Shown here: positions 37,829 through 46,767 of the stretch, piece by piece
Numbering within the stretch: the stretch's first letter is position 1
How the letters are laid out: the number at the start of each line of letters is the position of its first letter
NCBI GenBank assembly: GCA_963737745.1
Contig: CAVTTR010000007.1
Coordinates: forward strand, 806,001 to 870,000
DNA length: 64,000 nt
Direction: 5' to 3'
Source: Bog-473 sp963737745
GTDB taxonomy: Bacteria > Actinomycetota > Acidimicrobiia > Acidimicrobiales > RAAP-2
Position numbers and translations under genes: made by a program
The notes under the pieces: generated by a model
What the model was told of the DNA's origin: nothing
What the model saw: the letters and a program-made list of their open reading frames with translations, nothing else
Databases searched by the model: none

Positions 37829-38482
37829 GTCATCTCGAAGATGAGTTTCGTCGACCCAACGCTGACCTCATCTCCACTGGCAAGTACTCGCTCCCGGATG
37901 GGAGCTCCGTTCACGCGTGTCCCGTTGGTCGAGCCCAGGTCGGTCAGGACGACGGTGTCGCCGGCCCGACGAAGCTCGGCATGACGTCGGCTCACGTTGG
38001 AGTCCGCCAGCACGACGCCGCACTCGGGGAGGCGACCGATGACCAGGGGCTCGGCACCCGACCTGCACCCGGCGCCCGTCGGTCAGGATCAGCTCGGCCA
38101 GGAACCCGCCGTCGGCGTCCTCCCGCACCTCGGCCTCGACGGTGAATCTTCCGGCCTTGAGCTTCGAACCCTCGAAGATCTCCACCTCAACCGGACCCAC
38201 GAAGAGGTAGCCCTCGATCTTGGCGTGCTCCCGGGCGGCATCGGAGAGCTCCCGGGAGAGGGCATCGATGAAATTGGAGAACCGCTCGACGTCGGCCGGC
38301 GCCAGCGTCACGACGAAGGCGTTGGGCGCGATGAGGCCTCGCACGCCCACCCGGCGGTGCAGGTCCATCTCTCGTGTGAGCCTCCGGCCGATCTCGACCG
38401 GCTGGAGGTTGCTTCGAAACGGCTTGGCCAACGTACCCTCCACCAAACGCTCGAGGCGCTCCTCGAACTGCTGGAGTCCCAT
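37825..38482 (-). CDS. fhaA: FHA-domain protein FhaA with DUF3662 domain (one frameshift)
   Basis: The N-terminal DUF3662 domain reads FEERLERLVEGTLAKPFRS, GRRLTREMDLHRRV and PNAFVVTLAPADVERF; the C-terminal FHA domain reads GVVLADSNVSRRHAEL and DLGSTNGTRVNGAPI. FhaA binds phosphorylated pseudokinase MviN and regulates peptidoglycan synthesis in mycobacteria. The shift lies near 38065. About 218 residues; the long disordered linker of mycobacterial FhaA is missing. First gene of the operon; ATG 38482. Confidence 0.9.
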
Positions 38483-38601
38483 GGTCCTCGCTCAGACTAA
38501 TGGGCCGGTGCGACCAATACTGGCCTATTGGCGTCCTGACCTGCCCACCGAGCGCGATCGGAGGGCAGCTCCGGCCAGGGACTACTCTTGCCCGGTCGCT
38601 C

Positions 38602-38685
38602 GGGCGAGTGGCGGAATAGGCAGACGCGCAGGATTCAGGTTCCTGTGTCCGAAAGGATGTGGGGGTTCAAGTCCCCCCTCGCCCA
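38602..38685 (+). tRNA. tRNA-Leu (CAG)
   Basis: An 84-base tRNA with a long variable arm: acceptor GGGCGAG with CTCGCCC, anticodon loop TTCAGGT giving CAG, T loop GGTTCAAGTCC, discriminator A. CCA is not encoded. A tRNA-Leu next to fhaA is also the mycobacterial arrangement. Confidence 0.95.
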
Positions 38686-38881
38686 CGCTAAAAGCGCCGT
38701 TCAGAGGCAGATGACCGGTCCCAGGCACCGCCGGGGGCGAATTGTGCAAAACGATGCGGCGCGGTCGGTTGTTGCGAAATCAAGTGCCGGAGCTCTCCGC
38801 CCACGACCCGGCTCAGCAAAAGGCGCCCACCCAAGTGCCCACCCGTCAGAGCTGTGACCTGGTAGCTGACAGACTGCGCAC

Positions 38882-39766
38882 ATGAATGTCCATCTCGTGG
38901 ACGGCACCTACGAGCTCTTCCGACATTTCTTCGGCCAGCCGCCGCGCCAGGCTGATGATGGACGCGAGATTGGCGCCGCTCGTGGGGTGGTCACCACCGT
39001 CGTGAGCATGCTGGGAAACGGCGCAACCCACGTTGGGGTGGCGACCGACCACGTCATCGAGTCATTCCGCAACGGCCTGTGGCCTGGGTACAAGACCGGA
39101 GCGGGAATCGATCCGACATTGCGAGCCCAATTCGAACTTCTCGAGACGGCGCTCCAAGCGCTGGGGGTCGGACTCTGGCCCATGGTCGAGCTGGAGGCGG
39201 ACGATGCCTTGGCCTCGGCCGCACACGTCGCTCACGAAGACCCTGCGGTGGGGCAGGTGATTATCTGCACCCCCGACAAGGACCTGGCCCAGTGCGTCGT
39301 CGGCGACCGCGTCGTTCAACTGGACCGCCGAAGCGGAGCCATCAGCACCGAGCAGCAGGTGTGGGAGAAGTTCGGCGTGGCACCGCGTTCCATCCCCGAC
39401 TGGCTCGCCCTTGTTGGCGACTCCGCCGACGGCTTCCCCGGACTAGCCGGTTGGGGCAAACGTTCGGCCTCGCTTGTGTTGGCCCATTACGGACAGATCA
39501 GCGAGGTGCCAGACCGCGTGGCCGATTGGGACCCTGCGGTGCGCCAAGCGGTGCGTGGTGCACCCAAGCTGGCCGAAAAGCTTGCCGCAGAGCGCGAGTT
39601 GGCGGAGCTCTTCCGCGACCTCGCCACCCTCCGCGTAGAACCCACGCTGCTCGACGAGGTGGCATCGCTCCGCTGGCAGGGACCGACGAGCGACTTCGAG
39701 GACATTTGCCAGTATTTCAGGGACGGCGCATTGGCCGACCGCGTGGCGGCACTCGCGGCACGCTGA
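38882..39766 (+). CDS. stand-alone 5'-3' exonuclease (PolA N-terminal/flap endonuclease type)
   Basis: A 294-residue protein with the PIN-like FEN domain: NVHLVDGTYELFRHFF (first Asp), ATHVGVATDHV, LWPMVELEADDALASAA (metal-binding acidic cluster), ICTPDKDLAQCV, and the H3TH region PDWLALVGDSADGFPGLAGWG. It lacks polymerase domains. It would process flaps or RNA primers. Frame intact. Confidence 0.86.
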   Translation: MNVHLVDGTYELFRHFFGQPPRQADDGREIGAARGVVTTVVSMLGNGATHVGVATDHVIESFRNGLWPGYKTGAGIDPTLRAQFELLETALQALGVGLWPMVELEADDALASAAHVAHEDPAVGQVIICTPDKDLAQCVVGDRVVQLDRRSGAISTEQQVWEKFGVAPRSIPDWLALVGDSADGFPGLAGWGKRSASLVLAHYGQISEVPDRVADWDPAVRQAVRGAPKLAEKLAAERELAELFRDLATLRVEPTLLDEVASLRWQGPTSDFEDICQYFRDGALADRVAALAAR

Positions 39767-39792
39767 CGCTGGACCAACCGTAGGATGCGGCG

Positions 39793-40415
39793 ATGGCACC
39801 CGCGAGTCTTGCCCAGCAGGAACGCGATGTGATCTGCAACTTGTTCGTCGAGCTCGGTCCGGACTCGCCCACCCTGTGTGAGGGCTGGACCACCTCGGAC
39901 TTGGCCGCCCATCTTGTCGTCCGGGAACGGCGACCCGACAGCGGGCCAGGGATCCTCTGGCCCCCGCTGGCCGCCTATACCGAAAAGGTCCGATGCTCCG
40001 AAAAGGCGCGTAACCCGTGGCCGAAGCTGGTGGAGAAGGTACGTCAGGGGCCGCCGAGGCTGCTCCGCCCGGTCGACGTCCCGATGAACACCGTCGAGTT
40101 CTTCATCCACGTCGAGGACGTCCGCCGCGCCCAACCAGCATGGGAGCCCCGTGCCATCCCCAACGGACTGGCCGACGCTCTTTGGGCTCGAGTGAGCCCC
40201 CGCGGCATGGCGAAGAAGGTCCCCGCCACCATCGTCATTACGTCGCCCGGGCGGCCCGAAAAAGAGGCCGGTGCCGGCCCCCGGCTCGTTCTGGCCGGCG
40301 ATCCGGGAGAGCTCATGCTGTTCGCCTCCGGTCGCCAAAGTGCGGCCCGGGTAGAGATCACGGGCGACGAGCGCCTTGGCCTCACAGCTGCGCACCGCGC
40401 ACTCTCGGCGTCTGA
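39793..40415 (+). CDS. TIGR03085/DinB-like (maleylpyruvate isomerase N-domain) metal-binding protein (two late frameshifts)
   Basis: The start SLAQQERDVICNLFVELGP, LCEGWTTSDLAAHLVVRERRPD and the His-containing VEFFIHVEDVRRAQPAW fit the actinobacterial TIGR03085 family of DinB-fold proteins, some using mycothiol. The final 15 codons need two one-base repairs (near 40375 and 40404) to read LRTAHLGV and stop at TGA 40413; this gives about 207 residues, the family length. The unrepaired frame would run on to 40533 inside the next gene. Confidence 0.75.
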
Positions 40416-41719
40416 ACCCAACTTCCTGCATCCCCGGTCGGGCTTCCTCTCCCCAGACCTGGTCGAACCAACGCGCCGCGGCCGTGTGGTTGGTCACCGT
40501 GCGTCCGGCCCGGGTGATGGCGCTGGCCACTGACCGGTGCCTGCCCGGGGGAGCGCCGTCGAGCAACTCGTTCCAAAAGACCGCCCACCCCCCGGCGACG
40601 GAATCGAGGCGACTCACCACGGTGAGCAGCCGGACCAGCGTGGCGATGGCGCGTGGTCGCCCAACCAGGACCGACTGGGCCGCGGCAGTGATGCGCTGAT
40701 ACGGAAGATGCGCAGCCGCAATGGCGAGTCGATAACGCTCGGCCGCATGGCCCGGGTCCGTCAGGATCGCCTGCGGCCGCGAGCCGGCCGCTGCTCATCG
40801 CCTGGGCGATGCCCTCACCTTGGAGGGGGTTGATAAGACCGGCGGCATCGCCCACGAGCAAGACGGTGCCGGCGGCCGGCGTGGTCCCCACAATCCCCAT
40901 CTTGAGCCACCCGCCGAGGGGGCGCCCGGGTGGTTCAGACGGCGAACCGGCGAGGAGACCGATGGCACCAAGATGAGCCAGGAACGCCGGCAACGCGCGC
41001 ACCACACGGGCGCCGGCGTGCCGGTTTGAACGCGTGGCGATCCCGAGCCCGATGTTGGCCCCGCCAGAAGCGGGAAAAGCCCAGCCATAGCCGGGGAAGG
41101 CGTTCCAGGGGGTGGGTTCCCACGTCACAATGGCGGCGAGTTCAACGGGCTGGGGCACATAGGTCCTGATGGCGAAGCCCCACAAGACACGCGACGGCTC
41201 GACCAGACCGGCCGACGTGGCTACCCCGCTGGTGGCGCCGTCGGCTCCGATGACGAAATCGGCCTCGAGCTCCTCCCCCGTGCTCAGACGGTACCCATCG
41301 AGTCTTCCTTCGGCGGAGCTTCCTTCGCGGACCAATGGCACCTCGGCCCGAGCGGAGAACGACGCTGCCCCCGCCTCGAGGGCGGCACGGTGGAGCGTCT
41401 GGTCAAATGAGCTGCGTCTCACCGCCGTTCCGTGGCCGGGGTAGGTGAGGCCTTCGGCGCTCGGGAGCCGTACACGTCTGCCCGTCGGCCCCACGATCAG
41501 CATGTCCCCCACATGGGGGCCCTCGGGTGTGGGCAATCCCAAGTCGGCCAGTAGGCGGAGGCCTCGCGGTCCGACCATGTCACCGCAGGCTTTGTCGCGC
41601 GGAAAGGTCGCCTTGTCCACCAGCGCCACCCGCGCTCCACCTCGGGCCAGCACGAGCGCAGCCACGCTGCCCGCTGGGCCACCTCCGATCACGGCGACAT
41701 CGAAGCGCGTCCCGCCCAC
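40382..41719 (-). CDS. geranylgeranyl reductase family FAD-dependent oxidoreductase (frameshifted 3' end)
   Basis: FAD-binding GGGPAGSVAALVLARGG at the N-terminus, then DKATFPRDKACGDMVGPRG, RRSSFDQTLHRAALEAGA, DFVIGADGATSGVA and VGDAAGLINPLQGEGIAQAM, typical of reductases that saturate prenyl chains such as menaquinone side chains. A frameshift near 40785 moves the end into another frame (VVSRLDSVAGGWAVFWNELL, ARWFDQVWGEEARPG), so the stop is uncertain. It is divergent from menG, which fits a quinone-tail role. Confidence 0.82.
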   Translation of the reverse strand: MGGTRFDVAVIGGGPAGSVAALVLARGGARVALVDKATFPRDKACGDMVGPRGLRLLADLGLPTPEGPHVGDMLIVGPTGRRVRLPSAEGLTYPGHGTAVRRSSFDQTLHRAALEAGAASFSARAEVPLVREGSSAEGRLDGYRLSTGEELEADFVIGADGATSGVATSAGLVEPSRVLWGFAIRTYVPQPVELAAIVTWEPTPWNAFPGYGWAFPASGGANIGLGIATRSNRHAGARVVRALPAFLAHLGAIGLLAGSPSEPPGRPLGGWLKMGIVGTTPAAGTVLLVGDAAGLINPLQGEGIAQAMSSGRLAAAGDPDGPGPCGRALSTRHCGCASSVSAHHCRGPVGPGWATTRHRHAGPAAHRGESPRFRRRGVGGLLERVARRRSPGQAPVSGQRHHPGRTHGDQPHGRGALVRPGLGRGSPTGDAGSWVQTPRVRGAQL

Positions 41720-41779
41720 GCTGCTCCTTCCGACCCGTCCGACCTACAGTGAGATCTTCCCATTCCCGGAGGTTGAGCG

Positions 41780-42523
41780 TTGCCGCAGGTCACTGGCGAT
41801 CGGAACCGGTTTGCTCAAGAGCTGTTCACCACCCTCCCGACGCGGTACGACCGGTTGGCCGAACTCCTCTCTATGGGCCAGAACGGTCGATGGCGGCGGG
41901 CCATGGTCGACCACATCGTGCCCTCGTCACCCGACCGGGTGCTCGACGTGGCCTCGGGGACGGCGGGTGTCGCATTGCAGTTGGCGGACCGGACGTCCGC
42001 CGAAGTCGTGGGGGTCGATCTGACGATCGGCATGTTGGCCCAGGGCCGTCGAAACGTGGAGCACGCTGACCTGGGTCAGCGTGTGCAGCTGCTCGTTGGC
42101 CGCGCCGAGCAGCTGCCGTTCCCCGACGCATCGTTTGACGCCCTCACCTTCACCTATCTGCTGCGCTACGTCGAGGACCCCCAGGCCACATTGCGCGAGC
42201 TGGCCCGCGTGGTCAAGCCCGGGGGCGCCGTCGCCAGCCTCGAGTTCTTCGTTCCCCCCAGTGCGTTTTGGCGATTCTGGTGGTTCCTCTACACACGGCT
42301 CCTCCTCCCCGCCGGGGGATGGCTGACCGGAGGGCGCGAGTGGTTCTCCGTCGGCAAGTTCCTCGGGCCCAATATCTCGGGCCATTACCGGAAATACCCA
42401 CTGTCGTGGACGAAAGACGCATGGCGGCAGGCCGGATTCGAGAATGTCGGCGTCCGGGTCATGAGCCTCGGTGGAGGCCTGGTGATGTGGGGAACGCGGA
42501 GTGGTGGACCCGCCCGAGGCTGA
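41780..42523 (+). CDS. menG: demethylmenaquinone methyltransferase
   Basis: C-methylation of the quinone ring, the last step of menaquinone synthesis. The 247-residue protein has SAM motif I VLDVASGTAGVALQLA, VVGVDLTIGMLAQG, RAEQLPFPDASFDALTFTYLLRYV and the UbiE signature around RELARVVKPGG, plus NISGHYRKYPLSW. TTG 41780 is the start: GGAGG lies at the right distance and no ATG or GTG fits. It overlaps the next gene. Confidence 0.88.
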   Translation: MPQVTGDRNRFAQELFTTLPTRYDRLAELLSMGQNGRWRRAMVDHIVPSSPDRVLDVASGTAGVALQLADRTSAEVVGVDLTIGMLAQGRRNVEHADLGQRVQLLVGRAEQLPFPDASFDALTFTYLLRYVEDPQATLRELARVVKPGGAVASLEFFVPPSAFWRFWWFLYTRLLLPAGGWLTGGREWFSVGKFLGPNISGHYRKYPLSWTKDAWRQAGFENVGVRVMSLGGGLVMWGTRSGGPARG

Positions 42524-43244
42524 GCGCCGTCCCGCCTTCTATGCCGCCCGCCCGGGCGGGTGGCGGGACTGGTGGACGCTGCTCCACCCTCCGTATACCG
42601 CGTGGCACCTTTCCTACGTGGTGATCGGCGCGTCGCTGGCGCCGCATGTGAGTCTGAGCCGGCTCTTGGCCACCCTCCTGGCATTCCTCCTCGCCGTCGG
42701 CCTGGCCGCGCATGCCCTCGACGAGCTGCACGGACGGCCGCTCGGGACCCGGATTTCGGCGACCACCCTGCTGTGTGTCACGATCGCCGGACTGGCCGGG
42801 GCGGTGGCACTGGGAATCATCGGTCTGTCCCGCGTCGGCTGGCCCCTCATCCCGTTCATGGTGCTGGGGCCGCTCCTCGTGGTGGCCTACAACTGGGAGT
42901 TATTCGGTGGACTGGTGCACACTGATGCCGGGTTCGCCTTCGCCTGGGGCTCGTTCCCCGTACTGGTGGCCTATGTGGCACAAACGGGTCGATTGGCGGT
43001 GAGCCCGGTCCTCGCTAGCGTCGCTGCCCTCGCTCTCTCGGTGGCGCAACGCCGTTTGAGCACGCCGGCCCGGATGATCCGTCGCCGGGCCAGCGCCATC
43101 GAAGGTGACATCGGGCTGGCCGATGGCGGCAGCATTCCGCTCGACGCCCAGACCCTCCTGGCTCCACTCGAAAGGGCCCTCCAGGCGATGTCGTGGGGTG
43201 TCGTATTCGTGGCAGCCTCGCTGGCGGTGGCTCGGCTGGGCTGA
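42501..43244 (+). CDS. polytopic membrane protein, UbiA prenyltransferase-like
   Basis: About 247 residues and six or more membrane helices (e.g. LSRLLATLLAFLLAVGLAA, TLLCVTIAGLAGAVALGIIG, VGWPLIPFMVLGPLLVVAY, SPVLASVAALALSVA). HALDELHGRPLGTRIS sits where UbiA proteins carry NDxxDxxxD, with only part of the acidic motif. It overlaps menG by 23 bases (GTG 42501), so a role in prenylated quinone or lipid synthesis is a guess from context. Shorter than typical UbiA (about 290). Confidence 0.6.
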   Translation: MVDPPEAERRPAFYAARPGGWRDWWTLLHPPYTAWHLSYVVIGASLAPHVSLSRLLATLLAFLLAVGLAAHALDELHGRPLGTRISATTLLCVTIAGLAGAVALGIIGLSRVGWPLIPFMVLGPLLVVAYNWELFGGLVHTDAGFAFAWGSFPVLVAYVAQTGRLAVSPVLASVAALALSVAQRRLSTPARMIRRRASAIEGDIGLADGGSIPLDAQTLLAPLERALQAMSWGVVFVAASLAVARLG

Positions 43245-43251
43245 CTTCCCG

Positions 43252-43717
43252 CTACGAGGCAGATTCGAGACGCCGCCGAAATCCGGCCACCGTCATCTCC
43301 ACCACTCGATCGTGACCCCACTGCAACAAGGGAAGGCCGAATCGGCTGGCCACGCGCATGGGACGTTGCATCATCTCCACGGTCCATGCCACCTCAATAC
43401 TCGAGCCGCTTTCGTTCGGCTCGACTCGCAACTGCGCCTGTCCCTCGAGGTCCCCTTCAATCAAGGCGTCGATAGCGCGCGGTGCCTCGCAGCCCGTAAG
43501 CGTCACCTTGATGCGCATGCGATACGGGAGTGGCGGCACGACCATTCCGTGCAAGACCGACCCCACGGCGAGGGCCTCGCCTTCCATGCGAAACTCCTGC
43601 AGCCACGGCCACCAACGCTCGAAATTGATCGACGCGCTCGATCGTCGCCCAGACGTCAACAGGATCAAGCCCGAATTCGAAGGCCCGCCGATAGGCAATG
43701 ACGGGTCGGCGCGGCAT
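43252..43717 (-). CDS. SRPBCC (polyketide cyclase/START-like) protein (one frameshift)
   Basis: Starts at ATG 43717 (MPRRPVIAYRRAFEFGLDPVDV), shifts near 43632, then continues FERWWPWLQEFRMEGEALAVG, VEPNESGSSIEVAWTVEM and ends ASRFGLPLLQWGHDRVVEM. About 155 residues, the normal SRPBCC size. The shift is one extra C before GAG. It would bind a hydrophobic ligand; convergent with the UbiA-like gene, 7 bases apart. Confidence 0.75.
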
Positions 43718-44019
43718 TGGCGCAACACTACGAGGGGCTTCTCGCGCCGCTCCACTGAGGTCGTACTCTCGGGCGTCACCGTCCGACAACGTCGGACGGT
43801 GACCGACCCCGAGTGGCGTCCCTGCCAAGTCACCAGCTTTGAAAGAACTCGCTGATGCTCTTCTATTGTCCAACCCTTCTGGCCCCTCTACCAGGGCCAA
43901 AGGTCCCGGAGCACACCCCCCGGCATAGGGTCGAAAGTCCCAATACTTCGAGCCTAAACCTGGCAGAATCTCTTGTGCGTGCAGCTCCCCGGCTTACCGA
44001 TTGTCGTGGCGCCGTGGGG
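43718..44019. other. 302-base gene-free gap
   Basis: Separates the divergent SRPBCC and RNase D genes and must hold both promoters. Both strands carry only short or badly composed open frames. I see no RNA gene, clear hairpin or repeat in it. Confidence 0.6.
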
Positions 44020-45213
44020 ATGAGCAGGACCTCCGCGCCACGCATGGTGGTGGAAGAGAGCAGCCTCGACGCGTTGTGTGCGGAGTTGGCGGAGGAGGAG
44101 TACTACGCCGTCGATACGGAGTTCCACACCGAGCGCACCTACTTTCCCAAGCTGGCCCTCATTCAGTTGGCGTGGGGCGACAAGGTGGCGTTGATCGATC
44201 CACTTGCGGTGGATCCACGGCCACTGGCGCGCGTCTTTCGCGGGCCCGGTATCGCGGTGGCACACGCGGCCGAACAAGACATCGAGATTCTCATGACAGC
44301 CTGCGGCGCTGTGCCCTCGACTGTCTTTGACACGCAGATCGTCGCGGGGTTCTTGGGGATGTCGTCTCCGTCGCTCTCGCGCCTGGTCGATCAGGTACTC
44401 GGCATTTCGTTGCCCAAGGCCGACCAGCTGTCCGATTGGATGCAACGCCCTATCCCCGATCGTCAGATCACCTACGCCGCAGGAGACGTCGCCTATCTCC
44501 TCGAGCTTCGGGCCGTCATCACACAACGGCTCGAAGACCTGGGGCGGCTCACCTGGGCCCTCGAGGAGTGTGCGGAAATGTTGTCCGTGCGGCGCCGCCA
44601 CAACGTTCCCGAGGAGCTCTGGTGGAAGATGGGCGACATTCGCAAGTTGTCGGGACGTTCTCGGGGCGTCGCCCAAGAGATGGCGGCGTGGAGAGATCGT
44701 CGAGCCGCGGCGGTCGATCGACCGCGCCGATCTGTCCTGTCGGACCTCGCCCTGCTCGCCATCGCCCAGCGGCCCCCGAGGAACCGCCATGAGCTCGAGC
44801 AGACACGGGGCGTCGATAGTCGTCATCTGGCGCATGGTGCGGCAGCGGAAATCCTGGCGGCGGTCGCCCGCGGGCTGGCGCTTCCTCCCGGCGACCTGCG
44901 GCTTCCGCTCGACGTCAAGGAGGCGCAGGCTCCACCGGCGGCGGTAGCGGTCTGCACCGGTCTCGTACGCCAGATCGCCGACGACCTCAGCTTCGACCAG
45001 GGCCTCTTGGCCACCCGGACCGACATTGCGAACCTCCTGAGCGGGCAGGCCAGCCGGCTCGACACGGGGTGGCGCAGCTCGATCGCCGGCGATCCGCTCC
45101 GGAGCTTGATGGCCGGCACCGTGGCTGCGGCCTTCGACGTGGACGGCTCGCTCGTCCTCGAGGAGAGGAGCTTTCGCCGTCAGTTCACCGTGCGCTCACG
45201 CCCGGACCAGTAA
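44020..45213 (+). CDS. rnd: ribonuclease D with HRDC domain
   Basis: 3'-5' exoribonuclease of the DEDD family. Exo I is YYAVDTEFHTER (Asp, Glu), Exo II AHAAEQDIEILM (Asp), Exo III ITYAAGDVAYLLEL (Tyr..Asp). The C-terminal HRDC region includes RRSVLSDLALLAIAQRPP and RGVDSRHLAHGAAAEIL. About 397 residues. ATG 44020 is chosen; a GTG is two codons earlier. Its 3' end overlaps the convergent acyl-CoA ligase by 34 bases. Frame intact. Confidence 0.9.
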   Translation: MSRTSAPRMVVEESSLDALCAELAEEEYYAVDTEFHTERTYFPKLALIQLAWGDKVALIDPLAVDPRPLARVFRGPGIAVAHAAEQDIEILMTACGAVPSTVFDTQIVAGFLGMSSPSLSRLVDQVLGISLPKADQLSDWMQRPIPDRQITYAAGDVAYLLELRAVITQRLEDLGRLTWALEECAEMLSVRRRHNVPEELWWKMGDIRKLSGRSRGVAQEMAAWRDRRAAAVDRPRRSVLSDLALLAIAQRPPRNRHELEQTRGVDSRHLAHGAAAEILAAVARGLALPPGDLRLPLDVKEAQAPPAAVAVCTGLVRQIADDLSFDQGLLATRTDIANLLSGQASRLDTGWRSSIAGDPLRSLMAGTVAAAFDVDGSLVLEERSFRRQFTVRSRPDQ

Positions 45214-46727
45214 GGCTGGCGCAGTTTGTACTTCTGAAGTTTCCCGGTCGCCGTGCGGTCGAGGGCGCTTCGGAACTCGACGCTCGTCGGGGCCTTGAAG
45301 TGCGCCATGTTTGCCCGGCAGTGGGCGATGAGGTCGTTCTCCGATGCTTCCGCGTCCGAGCGGAGAACCACCAGAGCCTTGATGGTCTCGCCCCATTTCT
45401 CGTGGGGGACACCGATGACCGCGACCTCGGCCACGGCGGGATGCTGGTACAGGCAATCCTCGACCTCGATGGAGGACACGTTCTCCCCGCCGGTGATGAT
45501 CACGTCCTTCTTGCGGTCGGAGATGACGAGGTAGGCGCCGTCGAGGAACCCGCCGTCGCCGGTATGAAACCAGCCGCCCTCGAGCGCCGCGGCCGTCTCA
45601 TCGGGCTGTTCCCAATACCCCGCAAAGACGTGATTCGAGCGGACCAATACCTCGCCGTCGTCGCTGAGGGCGATCTGAACACCAATGGCCGGGACACCGG
45701 CTCGGCTCAGGCGCTGCGAACGCTCGGCCGCGGTCGCGGTGTCCCACTCCGCCGGGGCGCGATTGACGGTGAGGAGGGGCGACGTCTCGGTCAGCCCGTA
45801 GATCTGCAAGAACTCCCACCCCAGCTCGGTCTCGATCCGCTCGATAGTTTTGGAAGGCGGCGGCGCGCCCGCCACCACGATGCGCACTGTGCCCACTCCC
45901 GGAACGGCGCGTCCTTCCTTCGCCCGGGCGGCGGCGGCGTCGAGGATGGCGGCCACGACGGCCGGGGCGGCGCACAGGAGCGTGACGCCGTGCTGCTCGA
46001 TCCGCGCGAGGATCTGCTCGCCGTCGACCTTGCGCAGCACCACGTGCATCCCGCCCATCCCCGTGAGGGCATAGGGCATGCCCCACCCGTTGCAGTGGAA
46101 CATGGGCAGCGTGTGCAGCAGGACGTCGCGGTCGCTCACGCCGGAATGCCAGCCGAACGTGACGGCGTTGAGCCAACAGTTGCGCTGGGTGAGCTGCACC
46201 CCTTTCGGACGCGCCGTGGTTCCCGAGGTGTAGTTGACCGAGCACGGGTCGTCCTCGTCGGCCGCCCATTCCACGGGATGGGCATTCGCCGGGGCCGGAA
46301 CGAAGAGCTCGGCGTCGTCGACGCCGTCCAGCCTGAACCGGTGCTTCACGGAGATGTCGGCCACCACCTCGGTGAGATCCGGGTCATAAAGGAGGACGGA
46401 CGCTCCGGAGTGCTCGACGATGTAAGCGATTTCGGCCGACGTGAGGCGAAAGTTGATGGGCACCAGTGTGCGCCCGAAGCCACTGACACCGAAGTACGAG
46501 GCCAGGAACCGACCCGAGTTGGGGCTGACGATCGCCACCCGCTCCCCGTGGCTCACGTTCAGATGGTCCAGGGCCAGGGCCATGCCACGAGCCCGTGCTT
46601 CGAGCTCTGTATACGTCAGGGCCCCGAACGAACCGGCCGCACCCGGTTCGTCGATCACCGCCGTACGCGCGCCATAGACCTGTGCCCCACGCGCCAAGAA
46701 GTCCGCCACCGTAAGTGCGACCCGCAT
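45180..46727 (-). CDS. acyl-CoA synthetase (AMP-forming, fatty-acid-CoA ligase type)
   Basis: A 515-residue ANL-superfamily enzyme. A3 motif VNYTSGTTARPKGVQLT, A5 YGLTETSPLLTVN, A7-A8 GGWFHTGDGGFLDG and ISDRKKDVIITGGENVSS, and the catalytic Lys in RTATGKLQKYKLRQ. It activates an acid to its CoA thioester. Medium- to long-chain fatty acids or aromatic acids are candidates. Frame intact. Same strand as the aldo/keto reductase gene 40 bases upstream. Confidence 0.9.
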   Translation of the reverse strand: MRVALTVADFLARGAQVYGARTAVIDEPGAAGSFGALTYTELEARARGMALALDHLNVSHGERVAIVSPNSGRFLASYFGVSGFGRTLVPINFRLTSAEIAYIVEHSGASVLLYDPDLTEVVADISVKHRFRLDGVDDAELFVPAPANAHPVEWAADEDDPCSVNYTSGTTARPKGVQLTQRNCWLNAVTFGWHSGVSDRDVLLHTLPMFHCNGWGMPYALTGMGGMHVVLRKVDGEQILARIEQHGVTLLCAAPAVVAAILDAAAARAKEGRAVPGVGTVRIVVAGAPPPSKTIERIETELGWEFLQIYGLTETSPLLTVNRAPAEWDTATAAERSQRLSRAGVPAIGVQIALSDDGEVLVRSNHVFAGYWEQPDETAAALEGGWFHTGDGGFLDGAYLVISDRKKDVIITGGENVSSIEVEDCLYQHPAVAEVAVIGVPHEKWGETIKALVVLRSDAEASENDLIAHCRANMAHFKAPTSVEFRSALDRTATGKLQKYKLRQPYWSGRERTVN

Positions 46728-46767
46728 CAGTACCCCCCCTCATCGCCCCAAAGTGCTCGTGAACGCT

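Noticed and set aside
39487..40620. 377-codon minus-strand open frame
   Set aside because: Its first part is the shifted C-terminus of the geranylgeranyl reductase; the rest runs antisense to two recognised genes.
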